DNA of 7,282 bases from JBBAFS01 sp041655255 (GCA_041655255.1 JBBAFS010000078.1:1-7282); one strand, 5' to 3'. Positions 1-6,920 are shown, numbered from the stretch's first letter. Program-made: numbers and translations. The notes: generated by a model from the letters alone, not told the origin.

Positions 1-98
1 GGATAGATTCGGGTTGTATACGACGAAGTTGTCGAACAACTGGTCAGTAAAACTAAGGCTGCCAGAATGAGAATTAACAACAATGCCTTATTTTTCAT
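1..98 (-). CDS. N-terminus of a secreted lipoprotein (partial, runs off the left edge)
   Basis: Reading leftward from the ATG at 98, the frame is open for 32 codons to the window edge. The peptide starts MKNKALLLILILAALVLL and is followed by T-S-C-S-T-T. This is a short basic n-region, a long Leu/Ile/Ala core and a lipobox L-T-S-C with the acylated cysteine at residue 21. A Ser/Thr-rich tether follows the cysteine, as is common in mature lipoproteins. An AGAGG ribosome-binding site lies about 8 bases upstream of the ATG. The product should be exported by Sec, lipidated and cleaved by signal peptidase II, and anchored in a membrane. The function cannot be told because the body of the protein lies outside the window. 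The T-S-C form of the lipobox is more typical of diderms such as spirochaetes than of Bacillota, which is only a hint. No convincing promoter was found for it. Confidence 0.75.
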   Translation of the reverse strand, partial: MKNKALLLILILAALVLLTSCSTTSSYTTRIY

Positions 99-288
99 TT
101 GTATACCTCTTTTATTTTCAATGACTTAATTGTTTCACACACCCTATGGCAAATCAAGGTAAATATAAGTAGTAGGTTAGAGGTAGCTCTTACGCTTAAT
201 AAAAATAAAAAAGGTTTTCCCTAATTCCTAGCACACATCATCAAAGCGAAACTTAATCTAGTAATCAGTGATTGAGTAGATTGCTTGT
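99..288. other. Gene-free spacer between the lipoprotein gene and the IS element
   Basis: No open frame with a ribosome-binding site is visible here. It should hold the promoter of the leftward lipoprotein gene. On the minus strand a TTGATT near 151-156 could be a -35 element, but no good -10 lies at the right distance. A T-rich run on the minus strand (about 198-213) follows only a very short G/C stem, so it is a weak terminator candidate at best. At 255-282 there is a small dyad: outer arms AATCTA/TAGATT enclose the palindrome AATCAGTGATT. Its role is unknown, and it lies just outside the left end of the insertion sequence. Confidence 0.5.
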
Positions 289-315
289 GCTAGTGTCCAG
301 TAGTGTTCGCAATTT
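289..315 (+). repeat. Left terminal inverted repeat of the IS256-family element
   Basis: Pairs with 1614-1640. The inner 11 bases, GTTCGCAATTT at 305-315, match perfectly. The outer 16 bases match at 10 positions. The outermost base is uncertain. Confidence 0.65.
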
Positions 316-343
316 TCAGTCTGATCATAAGAGCTTTTACTAG

Positions 344-1537
344 TTAAGCCACCTTGTTCATTATGATTTGCTTCTGTTCTGTTAAAGCCAGAACACTAAT
401 GTAAGCCCTCCCTGTTTGCCATTCTTCATCTATTTCAATAAGTAGTGAACTCACTAATCGTACATATGAGTCAGAGTTGGGGAAGATTCCAACAACCCTG
501 GTTCTTCTTCTAATCTCTCGATTCAGTCGCTCTAAGGTGTTCGTAGAAGCAATCTTACGATGGTCAATCTTGGAAAACTGATAAAACTGCAGCGAATCAT
601 CCAACCCTTCTTCAAGGCACTTTATTGCCTTGGGGAACTTATCTTCATACTGATCCATAAAGGAGCGAGCATAGGCTCTGGCACTCTCTTCATCTGGGGC
701 GAGCCAAATGTGTTTAAGAGCTGAAGCAAACTCTTCCTTATGATGATGGCCAACATAGGCAAGGATGTTGCGCATAAAGTGTACTTTACAGCGTTGCCAA
801 CACGAGCCCACAAATTCTTTGGCAATTGCACTCTTAAGTCCCTGGTGTGCGTCTGAAACAACAAGCCACACTTGCTCTAATCCTCGCCTCTTAAGGCCTT
901 TGAAGAGGATTTGATACGTTTCCTCAGATTCATTGTACATTGGCTCTACTGCAAGAATTTGAGCCGTTCCCTGCATTGTAACGCCTTTTACTACCATTAT
1001 TGCCATATTTTGGACTCGCCCATTCTCTCGAATCTTCTCATACAGGGCATCAACCCAAAGCACAGCGTATTCTTTTTCTAGGCTGCGAACCCGGAATTCT
1101 GCTACTCTTTCATCAAGCTCCTTAGTCATCTGTGACACTTGACTTGCTGATAAACTTTCTATGCCTAAAGCCTTGGCTAAACGCTCTACTTTTCGTGTTG
1201 AAACACCATGTGAGTATGCTTCACATACTACAGAGATAAGAGCACGTTCACTTCTTTGATGCTCTTTGACAAACGAAGGGACATAGCCTCCTCTACGTAG
1301 CTTTGGCACCTCCAAATTAATGGTACCTAAGCGTGTGTCAAAACGCCGAGGACGTGTACCACTAAGATATGTTGATCGCTCTGTTGTGTGTTCGCCCTTT
1401 TGGGCTCCTACTTTGTTTGCCACTTCATATTCCATAATCATCTGCAAAAGCAGGTGCATAATTGATCGTAATGGATCACCGCTGTCACTAGACAGTAGTT
1501 TTTCTAGCAATTCTTTGATAGTATGAGATTCGGTCAT
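344..1537 (-). CDS. IS256-family DDE transposase (mutator type), full length
   Basis: The 397-aa protein catalyses cut-and-paste or copy-out transposition of its own element. The catalytic triad is visible in family context: D163 in W-V-D-A-L-Y, D229 in V-V-S-D-A-H-Q-G-L-K, and E336 in S-T-N-T-L-E-R-L-N-R-E. The last is followed by the hallmark IRRRTRVVGIFPN. The C/H segment Q-R-C-K-V-H-F-M-R-N (about 248-257), between the second D and the E, is also typical of IS256 and eukaryotic Mutator transposases. The N-terminal half (1-150) carries the DNA-binding part, including the RRGGYVPSF motif and a helical region around 112-140. The length equals the usual 390-400 aa and no frameshift is present, so the gene looks functional. 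The ATG at 1537 follows an AGGAGG on the minus strand with a rather long gap of 11 bases; no closer in-frame start exists. The gene is transcribed away from the tct operon. Confidence 0.95.
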   Translation of the reverse strand: MTESHTIKELLEKLLSSDSGDPLRSIMHLLLQMIMEYEVANKVGAQKGEHTTERSTYLSGTRPRRFDTRLGTINLEVPKLRRGGYVPSFVKEHQRSERALISVVCEAYSHGVSTRKVERLAKALGIESLSASQVSQMTKELDERVAEFRVRSLEKEYAVLWVDALYEKIRENGRVQNMAIMVVKGVTMQGTAQILAVEPMYNESEETYQILFKGLKRRGLEQVWLVVSDAHQGLKSAIAKEFVGSCWQRCKVHFMRNILAYVGHHHKEEFASALKHIWLAPDEESARAYARSFMDQYEDKFPKAIKCLEEGLDDSLQFYQFSKIDHRKIASTNTLERLNREIRRRTRVVGIFPNSDSYVRLVSSLLIEIDEEWQTGRAYISVLALTEQKQIIMNKVA

Positions 1538-1613
1538 GAGATGTTTTTCCTCCTAGTCTTTTTTCGTTAATAACTAGTATGGATGCTCTCATGACCTTTT
1601 TCAATCTACCTAC

Positions 1614-1640
1614 AAATTGCGAACTTTATTGTACGCTACC
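1614..1640 (-). repeat. Right terminal inverted repeat of the IS256-family element
   Basis: Inverted partner of 289-315. The inner AAATTGCGAAC at 1614-1624 is an exact complement. Outward similarity continues to about 1640 with gaps in identity. It lies roughly 115 bases upstream of the tctC start, leaving little room for a native promoter. Confidence 0.65.
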
Positions 1641-1733
1641 CTGAATCGAAGAAGTGTTTTAACTGCTCTTCTTTATTCTGCCCTTTTAGTCATTTTATGT
1701 TATCTAGTTTTTAAAGTTAGCCTAGGTTTAATC

Positions 1734-1747
1734 ACACCAGTAGGTGT
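1734..1747. promoter_or_regulatory. Palindrome upstream of tctC, candidate operator
   Basis: The sequence ACACC-AGTA-GGTGT has two perfect 5-base arms around a 4-base centre. It ends 9 bases before the first possible tctC start. Its place between the IS end and the first operon gene, together with a GntR-type regulator encoded in the same operon, makes it a candidate repressor site. It is not the classical FadR-subfamily pattern TGGT-N3-ACCA (the half-sites have the reverse order), so the assignment is tentative. The GGTG half could also serve as a weak ribosome-binding site for the ATG at 1757. No convincing -35/-10 pair was found between 1641 and 1733. Confidence 0.35.
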
Positions 1748-1756
1748 TTTAATTTA

Positions 1757-2746
1757 ATGGGAGGACAATATGAGAGCAAAAAAAGTATTTTTGTATTTGC
1801 TTATTTCGTAGTACTAATTAGTACTATTAGCGCAGCTGGGACTGGGGAAAAACAAGATGCAGCCTATCCAAGTAGGGGGGTCCAATTCATAGTTCCATAC
1901 AATGCTGGAGGGGGAACAGATTCTCTGATGCGTTTGTTAGTAAATGCAATGGAAACAGAACTTGGGCAATCAATGGTTGTTGTGAACAAAGGTGGAGGTC
2001 TAGGGCAAGTAGGTTTAACTGAATTGGCAGCTTCTAAAAAAGATGGGTACACAATCGGTGCATTATCAAATTTAGATCATATTCTAGTTCTACTTTCTAG
2101 CGACAATGTAAGTTATGATTATGATTCTTTTGAGTATCTAGGTGCTATTAACACTACAGCTAACGTTTTATACGCTAATGATAAAGTCACAGGCTTTAAA
2201 TCTGTTGATGATGTTGTAAAGTACGCCAAGCAAAATCCTGGTAAATTGACTGTAACAATCTCTGGAAAAACGCACTTAGCAGAATTAGCTCTTTTTGAGC
2301 AAGCTGTTGGTATTAAAACAACTCCGGTGATGCAAAACAGTGGAAACGATTCACTTACAGCAATCTTGGGAGGGCACGTTGATCTAGCAATTATGGACAA
2401 AAACTTTGTGGCTCAAGTTGAATCTCAAGGCGTTACACCTCTAGCAACTTTTTCAGATGAAAGGATTCAACCTATAACTAATCTTCCAACTCTCTCTGAA
2501 CTTGGCTATGACGTGGCTACAGAAACATATCGAGTTATAGTTGCACCTAAAGGAACCCCAGAAGAAGTTTTAAGTAAGTTGGAAAAGACTATCAAAACAG
2601 TCTCTTCGAAAAGTGACTTTATTGATAAAATGGCTAACATGAGTGAAAATTATCGATATTTAGATAGAGCTCAAGTTAAGGCACGATTAGATAATGATTA
2701 TAAAGCAATGGTTGAGCTGTTAAATGAAGTCCCTGATGCTTTTTAA
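1757..2746 (+). CDS. tctC: TctC/Bug-family periplasmic solute-binding protein of a tripartite tricarboxylate-type transporter
   Basis: This protein captures a carboxylate-bearing solute outside the membrane and hands it to the TctA permease. After the signal region the mature chain begins Y-P-S-R-G-V-Q-F-I-V-P. It then has the signature loop A-G-G-G-T-D-S (about 50-56), in which D55 and the glycines contact the substrate carboxylate in the Bug family. V-V-V-N-K-G-G-G-L-G at 74-83 and the terminal region with G-T-P-E-E-V (about 266-271) are also family-like. The length (329 aa) is normal. The export signal is KK followed by a hydrophobic run to I-S-A-A-G, with a plausible signal peptidase I site after S-A-A at 25-27. 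There is no lipobox cysteine, so the protein should be a free periplasmic one. The start is doubtful: ATG 1757 has only a weak AGGTG upstream, while a strong GGGAGG lies inside the frame and serves ATG 1770 in another frame (see the entry at 1760). First gene of the operon, 31 bases before tctA. Confidence 0.88.
   Translation: MGGQYESKKSIFVFAYFVVLISTISAAGTGEKQDAAYPSRGVQFIVPYNAGGGTDSLMRLLVNAMETELGQSMVVVNKGGGLGQVGLTELAASKKDGYTIGALSNLDHILVLLSSDNVSYDYDSFEYLGAINTTANVLYANDKVTGFKSVDDVVKYAKQNPGKLTVTISGKTHLAELALFEQAVGIKTTPVMQNSGNDSLTAILGGHVDLAIMDKNFVAQVESQGVTPLATFSDERIQPITNLPTLSELGYDVATETYRVIVAPKGTPEEVLSKLEKTIKTVSSKSDFIDKMANMSENYRYLDRAQVKARLDNDYKAMVELLNEVPDAF
1760..1784 (+). promoter_or_regulatory. 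Strong ribosome-binding site, out-of-frame ATG and A7 run at the tctC start
   Basis: GGGAGG (1759-1764) stands 5 bases before ATG 1770, the best-looking initiation site in the region. That ATG is not in the tctC frame. It encodes MRAKKVFLYLLIS and then stops. Seven consecutive A (1778-1784) follow the third codon. A -1 ribosomal slip on the A-AAA-AAA heptamer, or one extra A in the RNA or the DNA, would move translation into the main frame and give MRAKKSIFVFAYFVVL and onward, a textbook signal peptide. Without such a slip the gene must start at 1757, which would read through its own ribosome-binding site and give an odd MGGQYES n-region. The layout is seen directly; slippage is inferred. Confidence 0.5.
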
Positions 2747-2777
2747 GAATTTGTATGTGAAATAGAGTGAGGATCCC

Positions 2778-4268
2778 ATGGAATATATTATAAATGCACT
2801 TTTGTCTATCTTTTCTCCGCTAGGATTTTTAATGAATCTAGTAGGCGTAGTGTTAGGTATTGTCTTTGGTGCTCTACCAGGATTAAATGGGGTGGTGGGA
2901 GTGGCTTTGCTTCTCCCCCTCACTTATAATATGGCTCCTCATATAGGACTAATTATGTTGGCTGGCTTATATATGGGAGCTACATATGGAGGATCTATAT
3001 CAGCGATATTATTGAATTGTCCTGGAACTGGGGAAGCCGCCTGTACTGCTATTAATGGGAACCCTCTTGCGCTTCAAGGGAAGGCAAAGGAGGCGTTAAG
3101 TTATTCGGTAATATCAAGTAGTTTTGGGGCCTTGTTTGGTGTTATCGTTATGCTTTTGTTTACACCAGTTTTAGCAAAATTCGCCCTCAGGTTTGGGCCT
3201 CCTGAGCAATTTCTAGTGTGTGTCATGGGTCTTTCAGTCGTTGGCAGTTTGATGGGGGAAAGTGTTGCGAAAGGGTTTTTTGCAGTCTCTTTTGGCTTAA
3301 TCTTAGCCTTAGTAGGGATGGATCCAACATCAGTTAACTACAGATTAACGTTTGGTCAATACAACTTGCAAATGGGCCTAGATCTTATTCCGATTAGTGT
3401 TGGTTTTTTTGCAATTGCAGAAATGCTTGCGTTATATAAAGATCAAGAAACAGGTGAACTAATAACTGATAAAGTATCAAAATTTAAAGTAGTTTCAATC
3501 ATTAAAGATACTATTAAAAGATGGAAGATTGTTGTTAAATCATCTGTAATTGGTACTGTTATTGGTATTCTTCCTGGTACTGGGGGTGCTATTGCATCTT
3601 TTATTGCGTATGGAGAAGCACAGAGAAGTAGTAAGGAACGACATCTTTTTGGAAAGGGAGCTATAGATGGAATTATTGCTCCTGAAAGCGCTAATAACGC
3701 CGCAGTAGGAGGTTCTTTTGTACCACTTCTGGCACTAGGTATTCCTGGATCTGCAACAAGTGCAATAATTTTTGGAGCTCTTACTGTTCATGGGATGATT
3801 CCTGGACCAAGATTATTTAGTGAACATACTGCAATTGTGTATGCACTAATGTTTGGACTTCTTCTGAGTGTATTTTTGATGCTTTTCATCGGAATATCAG
3901 GGACCCGGCTGTTTACTAAAATTCTTACGGTTAATACCAAATATATAGTACCAGCTGTCATTGCATTTTCTTTATTTGGAGCTTACAGCGCAAGGAATAA
4001 CTTATTTGATGTGTTTCTTGCCATAATTTTTGGGGTTATTGGACTTTTGTTTAAAAGAACAGGTATTCCTATAGCTCCTGCTATATTGGGCATGATTCTT
4101 GGGAAAATGGCGGAGCAAAATTTAAGACAATCGATGGTTATTGCAAAGGCAAAAGCAGTTCCTCTAATTACATACATACTTGTACGTCCAATCTCAATTA
4201 TTTTGATAGTTCTCATTCTTCTCATTATATGGGGGAATTTGAAAACCTCTTCAAAGGGGAAGGAATAA
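2778..4268 (+). CDS. tctA: TctA-family large membrane permease of a tripartite tricarboxylate-type transporter
   Basis: This 496-aa integral membrane protein forms the ion-driven transport channel fed by the TctC-type binding protein. It shows the two related family halves. The first has G-A-L-P-G-L-N-G (31-38) and the long motif from G-A-T-Y-G-G-S-I-S-A-I-L-L-N (67-80) to I-N-G-N-P-L-A-L-Q-G-K-A (92-103). The second has G-I-L-P-G-T-G-G (263-270) and A-P-E-S-A-N-N-A-A-V-G-G-S-F (301-314), with G-I-P-G-S-A-T-S-A-I (321-330). About a dozen hydrophobic segments are spread over the chain, and the length is normal for TctA, so no TctB part is fused to it. The ATG follows GTGAGG with a short gap. 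The usual tctB gene (about 150 aa, four membrane segments) is absent between tctC and this gene. The linked kinase and aldolase suggest a sugar acid rather than a tricarboxylate as substrate; this is an inference. Confidence 0.93.
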   Translation: MEYIINALLSIFSPLGFLMNLVGVVLGIVFGALPGLNGVVGVALLLPLTYNMAPHIGLIMLAGLYMGATYGGSISAILLNCPGTGEAACTAINGNPLALQGKAKEALSYSVISSSFGALFGVIVMLLFTPVLAKFALRFGPPEQFLVCVMGLSVVGSLMGESVAKGFFAVSFGLILALVGMDPTSVNYRLTFGQYNLQMGLDLIPISVGFFAIAEMLALYKDQETGELITDKVSKFKVVSIIKDTIKRWKIVVKSSVIGTVIGILPGTGGAIASFIAYGEAQRSSKERHLFGKGAIDGIIAPESANNAAVGGSFVPLLALGIPGSATSAIIFGALTVHGMIPGPRLFSEHTAIVYALMFGLLLSVFLMLFIGISGTRLFTKILTVNTKYIVPAVIAFSLFGAYSARNNLFDVFLAIIFGVIGLLFKRTGIPIAPAILGMILGKMAEQNLRQSMVIAKAKAVPLITYILVRPISIILIVLILLIIWGNLKTSSKGKE

Positions 4269-4310
4269 CAGGTATATTAATAAGGTAGACAAAGGTACTT
4301 GGAGGCAATA

Positions 4311-5021
4311 ATGGAACCAACTCGCTTAATTTCAGAAACTTTATACGATGATTTACTTGAAAGTATACAAACAGGACTATGGAGAGTTGGTGAGAAAATT
4401 CCTTCAGAAAACCAAATTGCAAAAGAAAAAAACATAAGTAGGTCTAGTGTCCGGACAGCTATACATAAGTTACAAGCTCGAGGTGTTATTGAAACAAAGC
4501 CTGGCAAAGGGTCGTTTGTTCTTAGCGCAGAAGAACCTATTTCTAACTCCGATTTACACATGGAGTTGCTTGACTTAAGCGCTAATGACTACCGTCATAT
4601 GGTTGAATTACGAAGAGCGCTTGAATTTACAAGTATTGAAGTTCTTTGTAATGTTGGGACAAATGCTGACTTTGAAAGACTCGATTTAGCACTAGAGGCA
4701 ATGGAAAAGGCGACGGATGCAAGTAGTTATATTCAAGCTGACTTTGAATTCCATTATGCAATTATTTTAGGATCTCACAATCCAGTATTTATTCGTATAT
4801 ATGATTTATGTAAAGATATTCTATTTAAATACTTTTCAGAACTTTATGCAGATAACAGAGACAACAACGTTGTAAATGCAAAAGGAAATCATAGAGAGAT
4901 GGTTAAATACATGAAACAGAGAAATGCAAGAAAGACGATTGAAATCATTGAGAGTACCTTTGAATATAACCATAAACGATTATCAAAATACTTTAAGGAC
5001 GAAGATTCAATATTGAATTAA
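4311..5021 (+). CDS. GntR-family transcriptional regulator, FadR subfamily (FCD domain)
   Basis: A 236-aa DNA-binding regulator. Residues about 10-72 form the winged helix-turn-helix: L-E-S-I-Q-T-G-L-W-R-V-G-E-K-I-P-S-E (15-32), the recognition part S-R-S-S-V-R-T-A-I-H-K-L (43-54), and the wing G-V-I-E-T-K-P-G-K-G-S-F-V (58-70). The C-terminal all-helical FCD domain (about 95-225) keeps the metal/ligand set D144 and H148 in D-F-E-F-H, H194 in G-N-H-R-E-M, and H221 near the end. It therefore probably binds a small carboxylate or phosphosugar through a metal ion. The start is set at ATG 4311, 5 bases after GGAGG (4301-4305). An upstream TTG at 4299 overlaps that ribosome-binding site and is not used. 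It lies between the transporter and the enzymes, which fits autoregulation and control of the whole operon by a pathway intermediate such as KDG or KDPG (inference). Confidence 0.92.
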   Translation: MEPTRLISETLYDDLLESIQTGLWRVGEKIPSENQIAKEKNISRSSVRTAIHKLQARGVIETKPGKGSFVLSAEEPISNSDLHMELLDLSANDYRHMVELRRALEFTSIEVLCNVGTNADFERLDLALEAMEKATDASSYIQADFEFHYAIILGSHNPVFIRIYDLCKDILFKYFSELYADNRDNNVVNAKGNHREMVKYMKQRNARKTIEIIESTFEYNHKRLSKYFKDEDSILN

Positions 5022-5108
5022 TGAAAAGAATTTAATTCCCTCGAAGAGTAAAAAGAAATTGTCTAAATAACATTTTATTCTCGGAAAAAGAAGTACAAGA
5101 GGTGAAGT

Positions 5109-5768
5109 ATGTTAATGTCTCAAGAGATAGAGGCTCGGATTAAAGAATCTGGAGTAATAGCTGTATTAGTGTTGGAGGAATTCAATCACATTCGACCAAC
5201 AGTTGAATCTTTACTATCTGGTGGAGTGAAGGCAGTAGAGCTTACACTTCGAACTGCTCTTGCGTTAGAAGCAATAGAGGTTATCCACACAGAATATCCG
5301 CAGATGTTATTAGGAGTAGGAACTATTTTAACACCTCAGCAGGTAGAGGATGCAAAAAGAGCAGGAGCTGATTTTGGTGTTGCTCCTGGCTTAAATCGAA
5401 ACGTGATGGATGCGGCATTAAAAGCAAAATTACCTTTTGCTCCAGGGGTGGCGACTCCAAGTGACATTGAAGCAGCTTTGGAATACGGATGTAATTTATT
5501 AAAGTTTTTTCCAGCTGAGCCGCTAGGGGGATTGAGTTACTTGAAAAGTATGTATGCCCCATATGCTCACTTAGGGCTTTCTTTTATTCCTCTGGGAGGG
5601 ATATCTCAAGATAATTTATCCTCGTATGCCAAAGAAGCTTGCATTGGGGGGATTGGTGGTAGTTGGATAGCCTCTAAAGATCTCATAGCAAACGAGCAGT
5701 GGGATGTGATAGAAAATCAAGCACGACAAGCTGTACAAGTATTTAGTGAGGAGAAAAGATATGGATAA
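5109..5768 (+). CDS. eda: 2-keto-3-deoxy-6-phosphogluconate (KDPG) aldolase / 4-hydroxy-2-oxoglutarate aldolase
   Basis: A 219-aa class I aldolase that cleaves KDPG to pyruvate and glyceraldehyde-3-phosphate, the last step of the Entner-Doudoroff and hexuronate routes. The TIM-barrel motifs are clear: V-E-L-T-L-R-T (43-49) with general acid/base E44 and R48; L-G-V-G-T-I-L (68-74); F-G-V-A-P-G-L-N (89-96); A-P-G-V-A-T-P-S-D (111-119); L-K-F-F-P-A-E (131-137) with Schiff-base K132; and the phosphate-binding P-L-G-G-I-S (161-166) and G-G-S-W (183-186). The length is normal. ATG 5109 is chosen because GAGGTGA ends just upstream; a second ATG at 5115 is possible. The 87 bases between it and the regulator show no clear promoter or terminator. 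Its last 8 bases overlap the start of kdgK, implying translational coupling. Confidence 0.93.
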   Translation: MLMSQEIEARIKESGVIAVLVLEEFNHIRPTVESLLSGGVKAVELTLRTALALEAIEVIHTEYPQMLLGVGTILTPQQVEDAKRAGADFGVAPGLNRNVMDAALKAKLPFAPGVATPSDIEAALEYGCNLLKFFPAEPLGGLSYLKSMYAPYAHLGLSFIPLGGISQDNLSSYAKEACIGGIGGSWIASKDLIANEQWDVIENQARQAVQVFSEEKRYG

Positions 5769-6855
5769 GATTGTGACTTTTGGAGAAGTAATGGGGAGAG
5801 TTGAGATGGAACATAACTATCGATTTCGCCAGGCACTTCCAGGAACAGTTAGGATAACATTTGCTGGTGCAGAAGCTAACGTAGCAGCCTCTTTGTCCTA
5901 TATGGGAAGAAAGACAGAATATGTAACTTCTTTACCAAATAACCCTGTTGCACATGCTTGTATTGATTATTTACGTGGTCTACAAGTAGGAACTGATCAT
6001 ATAAATGTAACTGAAGATGGAAGAATAGGACTTTATTTTTTAGAAACTGGAGCCAATCAACGTCCAAGTAACGTCATTTACGATCGAGATTATAGCAGTA
6101 TAAGCATCTATGGTGAACAAGCATATAATTGGGATGCTATCTTTAAGAATGCTCAATGGCTTCATATAAGTGGGATAACTCCTGCAATTTCTAAGCGAGC
6201 TGCAGAAGCTTCACTTGCAGCAGTGAGAAAGGCTAAAGAATTGGGAGTGACAGTATCTTGTGATCTTAATTTCAGAAATAAACTCTGGAAGTGGGATGAA
6301 AAGTTAAGTTCAAAACAACTAGCTCAGAAGATAATGAGAGAGATGTTAGTGTTTGTAGACGTATTGGTTGGTAATGAGGAAGACGCATCAGATGTGTTAG
6401 ATATTCACCCAAAAGAAGTAGACGTCCATTCTGGTAAACTTAATTTAAAAGCATATGCAGATGTTGCCGAAAAAGTAGCTCAGCAATTTCCTAACATAAA
6501 GAAAATTGGCTTTACTTTACGAGAGAGTATTTCTGCATCTCACAATAATTGGGGTGCACTCTTGTATGATGTAGAGTCGAAACATGTTTATGTATCACCG
6601 CAGATAGACAATAACTATAGTCCATATGAGATTAGAAACATAGTAGACAGAGTTGGAGGAGGAGATTCTTTCTGTGCTGGATTGATTTATGCCTTAACAG
6701 ATGAGGACCTTAAACAAAATCTACAATCAGTACTTGATTACGCAACAGCGGCGTCTTGTTTATGCCATTCGATTCAGGGAGACATTAATTACTCATCTGT
6801 CGAAGAAATTAAGCGACTGATGAAAGGAAATGCATCTGGAAGAGTAGTGAGGTAA
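5761..6855 (+). CDS. kdgK: PfkB-family sugar kinase, probable 2-keto-3-deoxygluconate kinase
   Basis: A 364-aa ribokinase-fold enzyme, likely phosphorylating KDG to KDPG with ATP, directly feeding the adjacent aldolase. The family markers are V-T-F-G-E-V-M near the N-terminus, the substrate-loop motif F-A-G-A-E-A-N-V-A-A-S (34-44), C-D-L-N-F-R (168-172), V-G-N-E-E-D (203-208), and the ATP/anion-hole motif D-R-V-G-G-G-D-S-F-C-A-G (296-307) with catalytic base D302. I-V-D-R-V-G-G-G-D-S-F resembles KDG kinases more than fructokinases or ribokinases. The protein is somewhat longer than most (about 310-345 aa), with extra sequence around 212-235. ATG 5761 is preferred: GAGGAG lies 7 bases upstream and the gene overlaps eda by ATGGATAA. 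A GTG at 5746 lies within the ribosome-binding region and is rejected. Last gene of the operon, followed by a terminator. Another 2-keto sugar acid as substrate remains possible. Confidence 0.9.
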   Translation: MDKIVTFGEVMGRVEMEHNYRFRQALPGTVRITFAGAEANVAASLSYMGRKTEYVTSLPNNPVAHACIDYLRGLQVGTDHINVTEDGRIGLYFLETGANQRPSNVIYDRDYSSISIYGEQAYNWDAIFKNAQWLHISGITPAISKRAAEASLAAVRKAKELGVTVSCDLNFRNKLWKWDEKLSSKQLAQKIMREMLVFVDVLVGNEEDASDVLDIHPKEVDVHSGKLNLKAYADVAEKVAQQFPNIKKIGFTLRESISASHNNWGALLYDVESKHVYVSPQIDNNYSPYEIRNIVDRVGGGDSFCAGLIYALTDEDLKQNLQSVLDYATAASCLCHSIQGDINYSSVEEIKRLMKGNASGRVVR

Positions 6856-6889
6856 TGTAAGTAAAGAACTAAAAGCTATATATTCATAA

Positions 6890-6920
6890 AAAAGGTCCTC
6901 TCGTAAAGAGAAGACCTTTT
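6890..6920. terminator. Hairpin terminator shared by the operon (+) and tRNA-Arg (-)
   Basis: Arms AAAAGGTC-C-TCTC (6890-6902) and GAGA-A-GACCTTTT (6908-6920) pair with one C/A mismatch around the loop GTAAA. On the plus strand the stem ends in four T; on the minus strand it ends in six. It starts 35 bases after the kdgK stop and ends 2 bases before the tRNA 3' end, so it can stop transcription from both sides and is stronger for the tRNA. Outer bases TTCAT/ATGAA extend the symmetry. Confidence 0.85.

Larger units (their letters stand above)
289..1640 (-). mobile_element. IS256-family insertion sequence, complete, about 1.35 kb
   Basis: The element is defined by one intact IS256-family transposase gene flanked by imperfect inverted repeats. 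The core GTTCGCAATTT occurs at 305-315 and, inverted, at 1614-1624. Similarity extends outward to about 289 and 1640 (21 of 27 positions match). A second, subterminal block is also shared: TCATAAGAGC plus ACTAGTTA at 325-345, and its inverted counterpart at about 1571-1594. The two blocks are about 10 bases further apart on the right than on the left. The total length fits the family (about 1.3 kb). The exact outer borders are estimates. Comparing 8-9 bases on each side shows no target-site duplication, so the insertion is old, has been rearranged, or its borders are set slightly wrong. It sits immediately upstream of the sugar-acid operon and is transcribed away from it. Confidence 0.8.

Noticed and set aside
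281..1648. Target-site duplication around the IS element
   Set aside because: Several border choices were compared over 8-9 bases on both sides and none matched.
4299..4310. TTG start that would extend the GntR regulator by four residues
   Set aside because: The TTG overlaps the GGAGG ribosome-binding site that serves ATG 4311 at the right distance.
4225..4561. Minus-strand open frames across the tctA end and the regulator start
   Set aside because: They lie opposite clear coding sequence, lack ribosome-binding sites and show no recognisable domains.
5022..5108. Separate promoter for eda-kdgK
   Set aside because: A TTGTCT is present but no acceptable -10 follows at 16-18 bases; read-through from the regulator is the simpler explanation.
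5746..5760. GTG start that would extend the kinase by five residues
   Set aside because: The codons overlap the GAGGAG ribosome-binding site; ATG 5761 has correct spacing and begins the conserved sequence.
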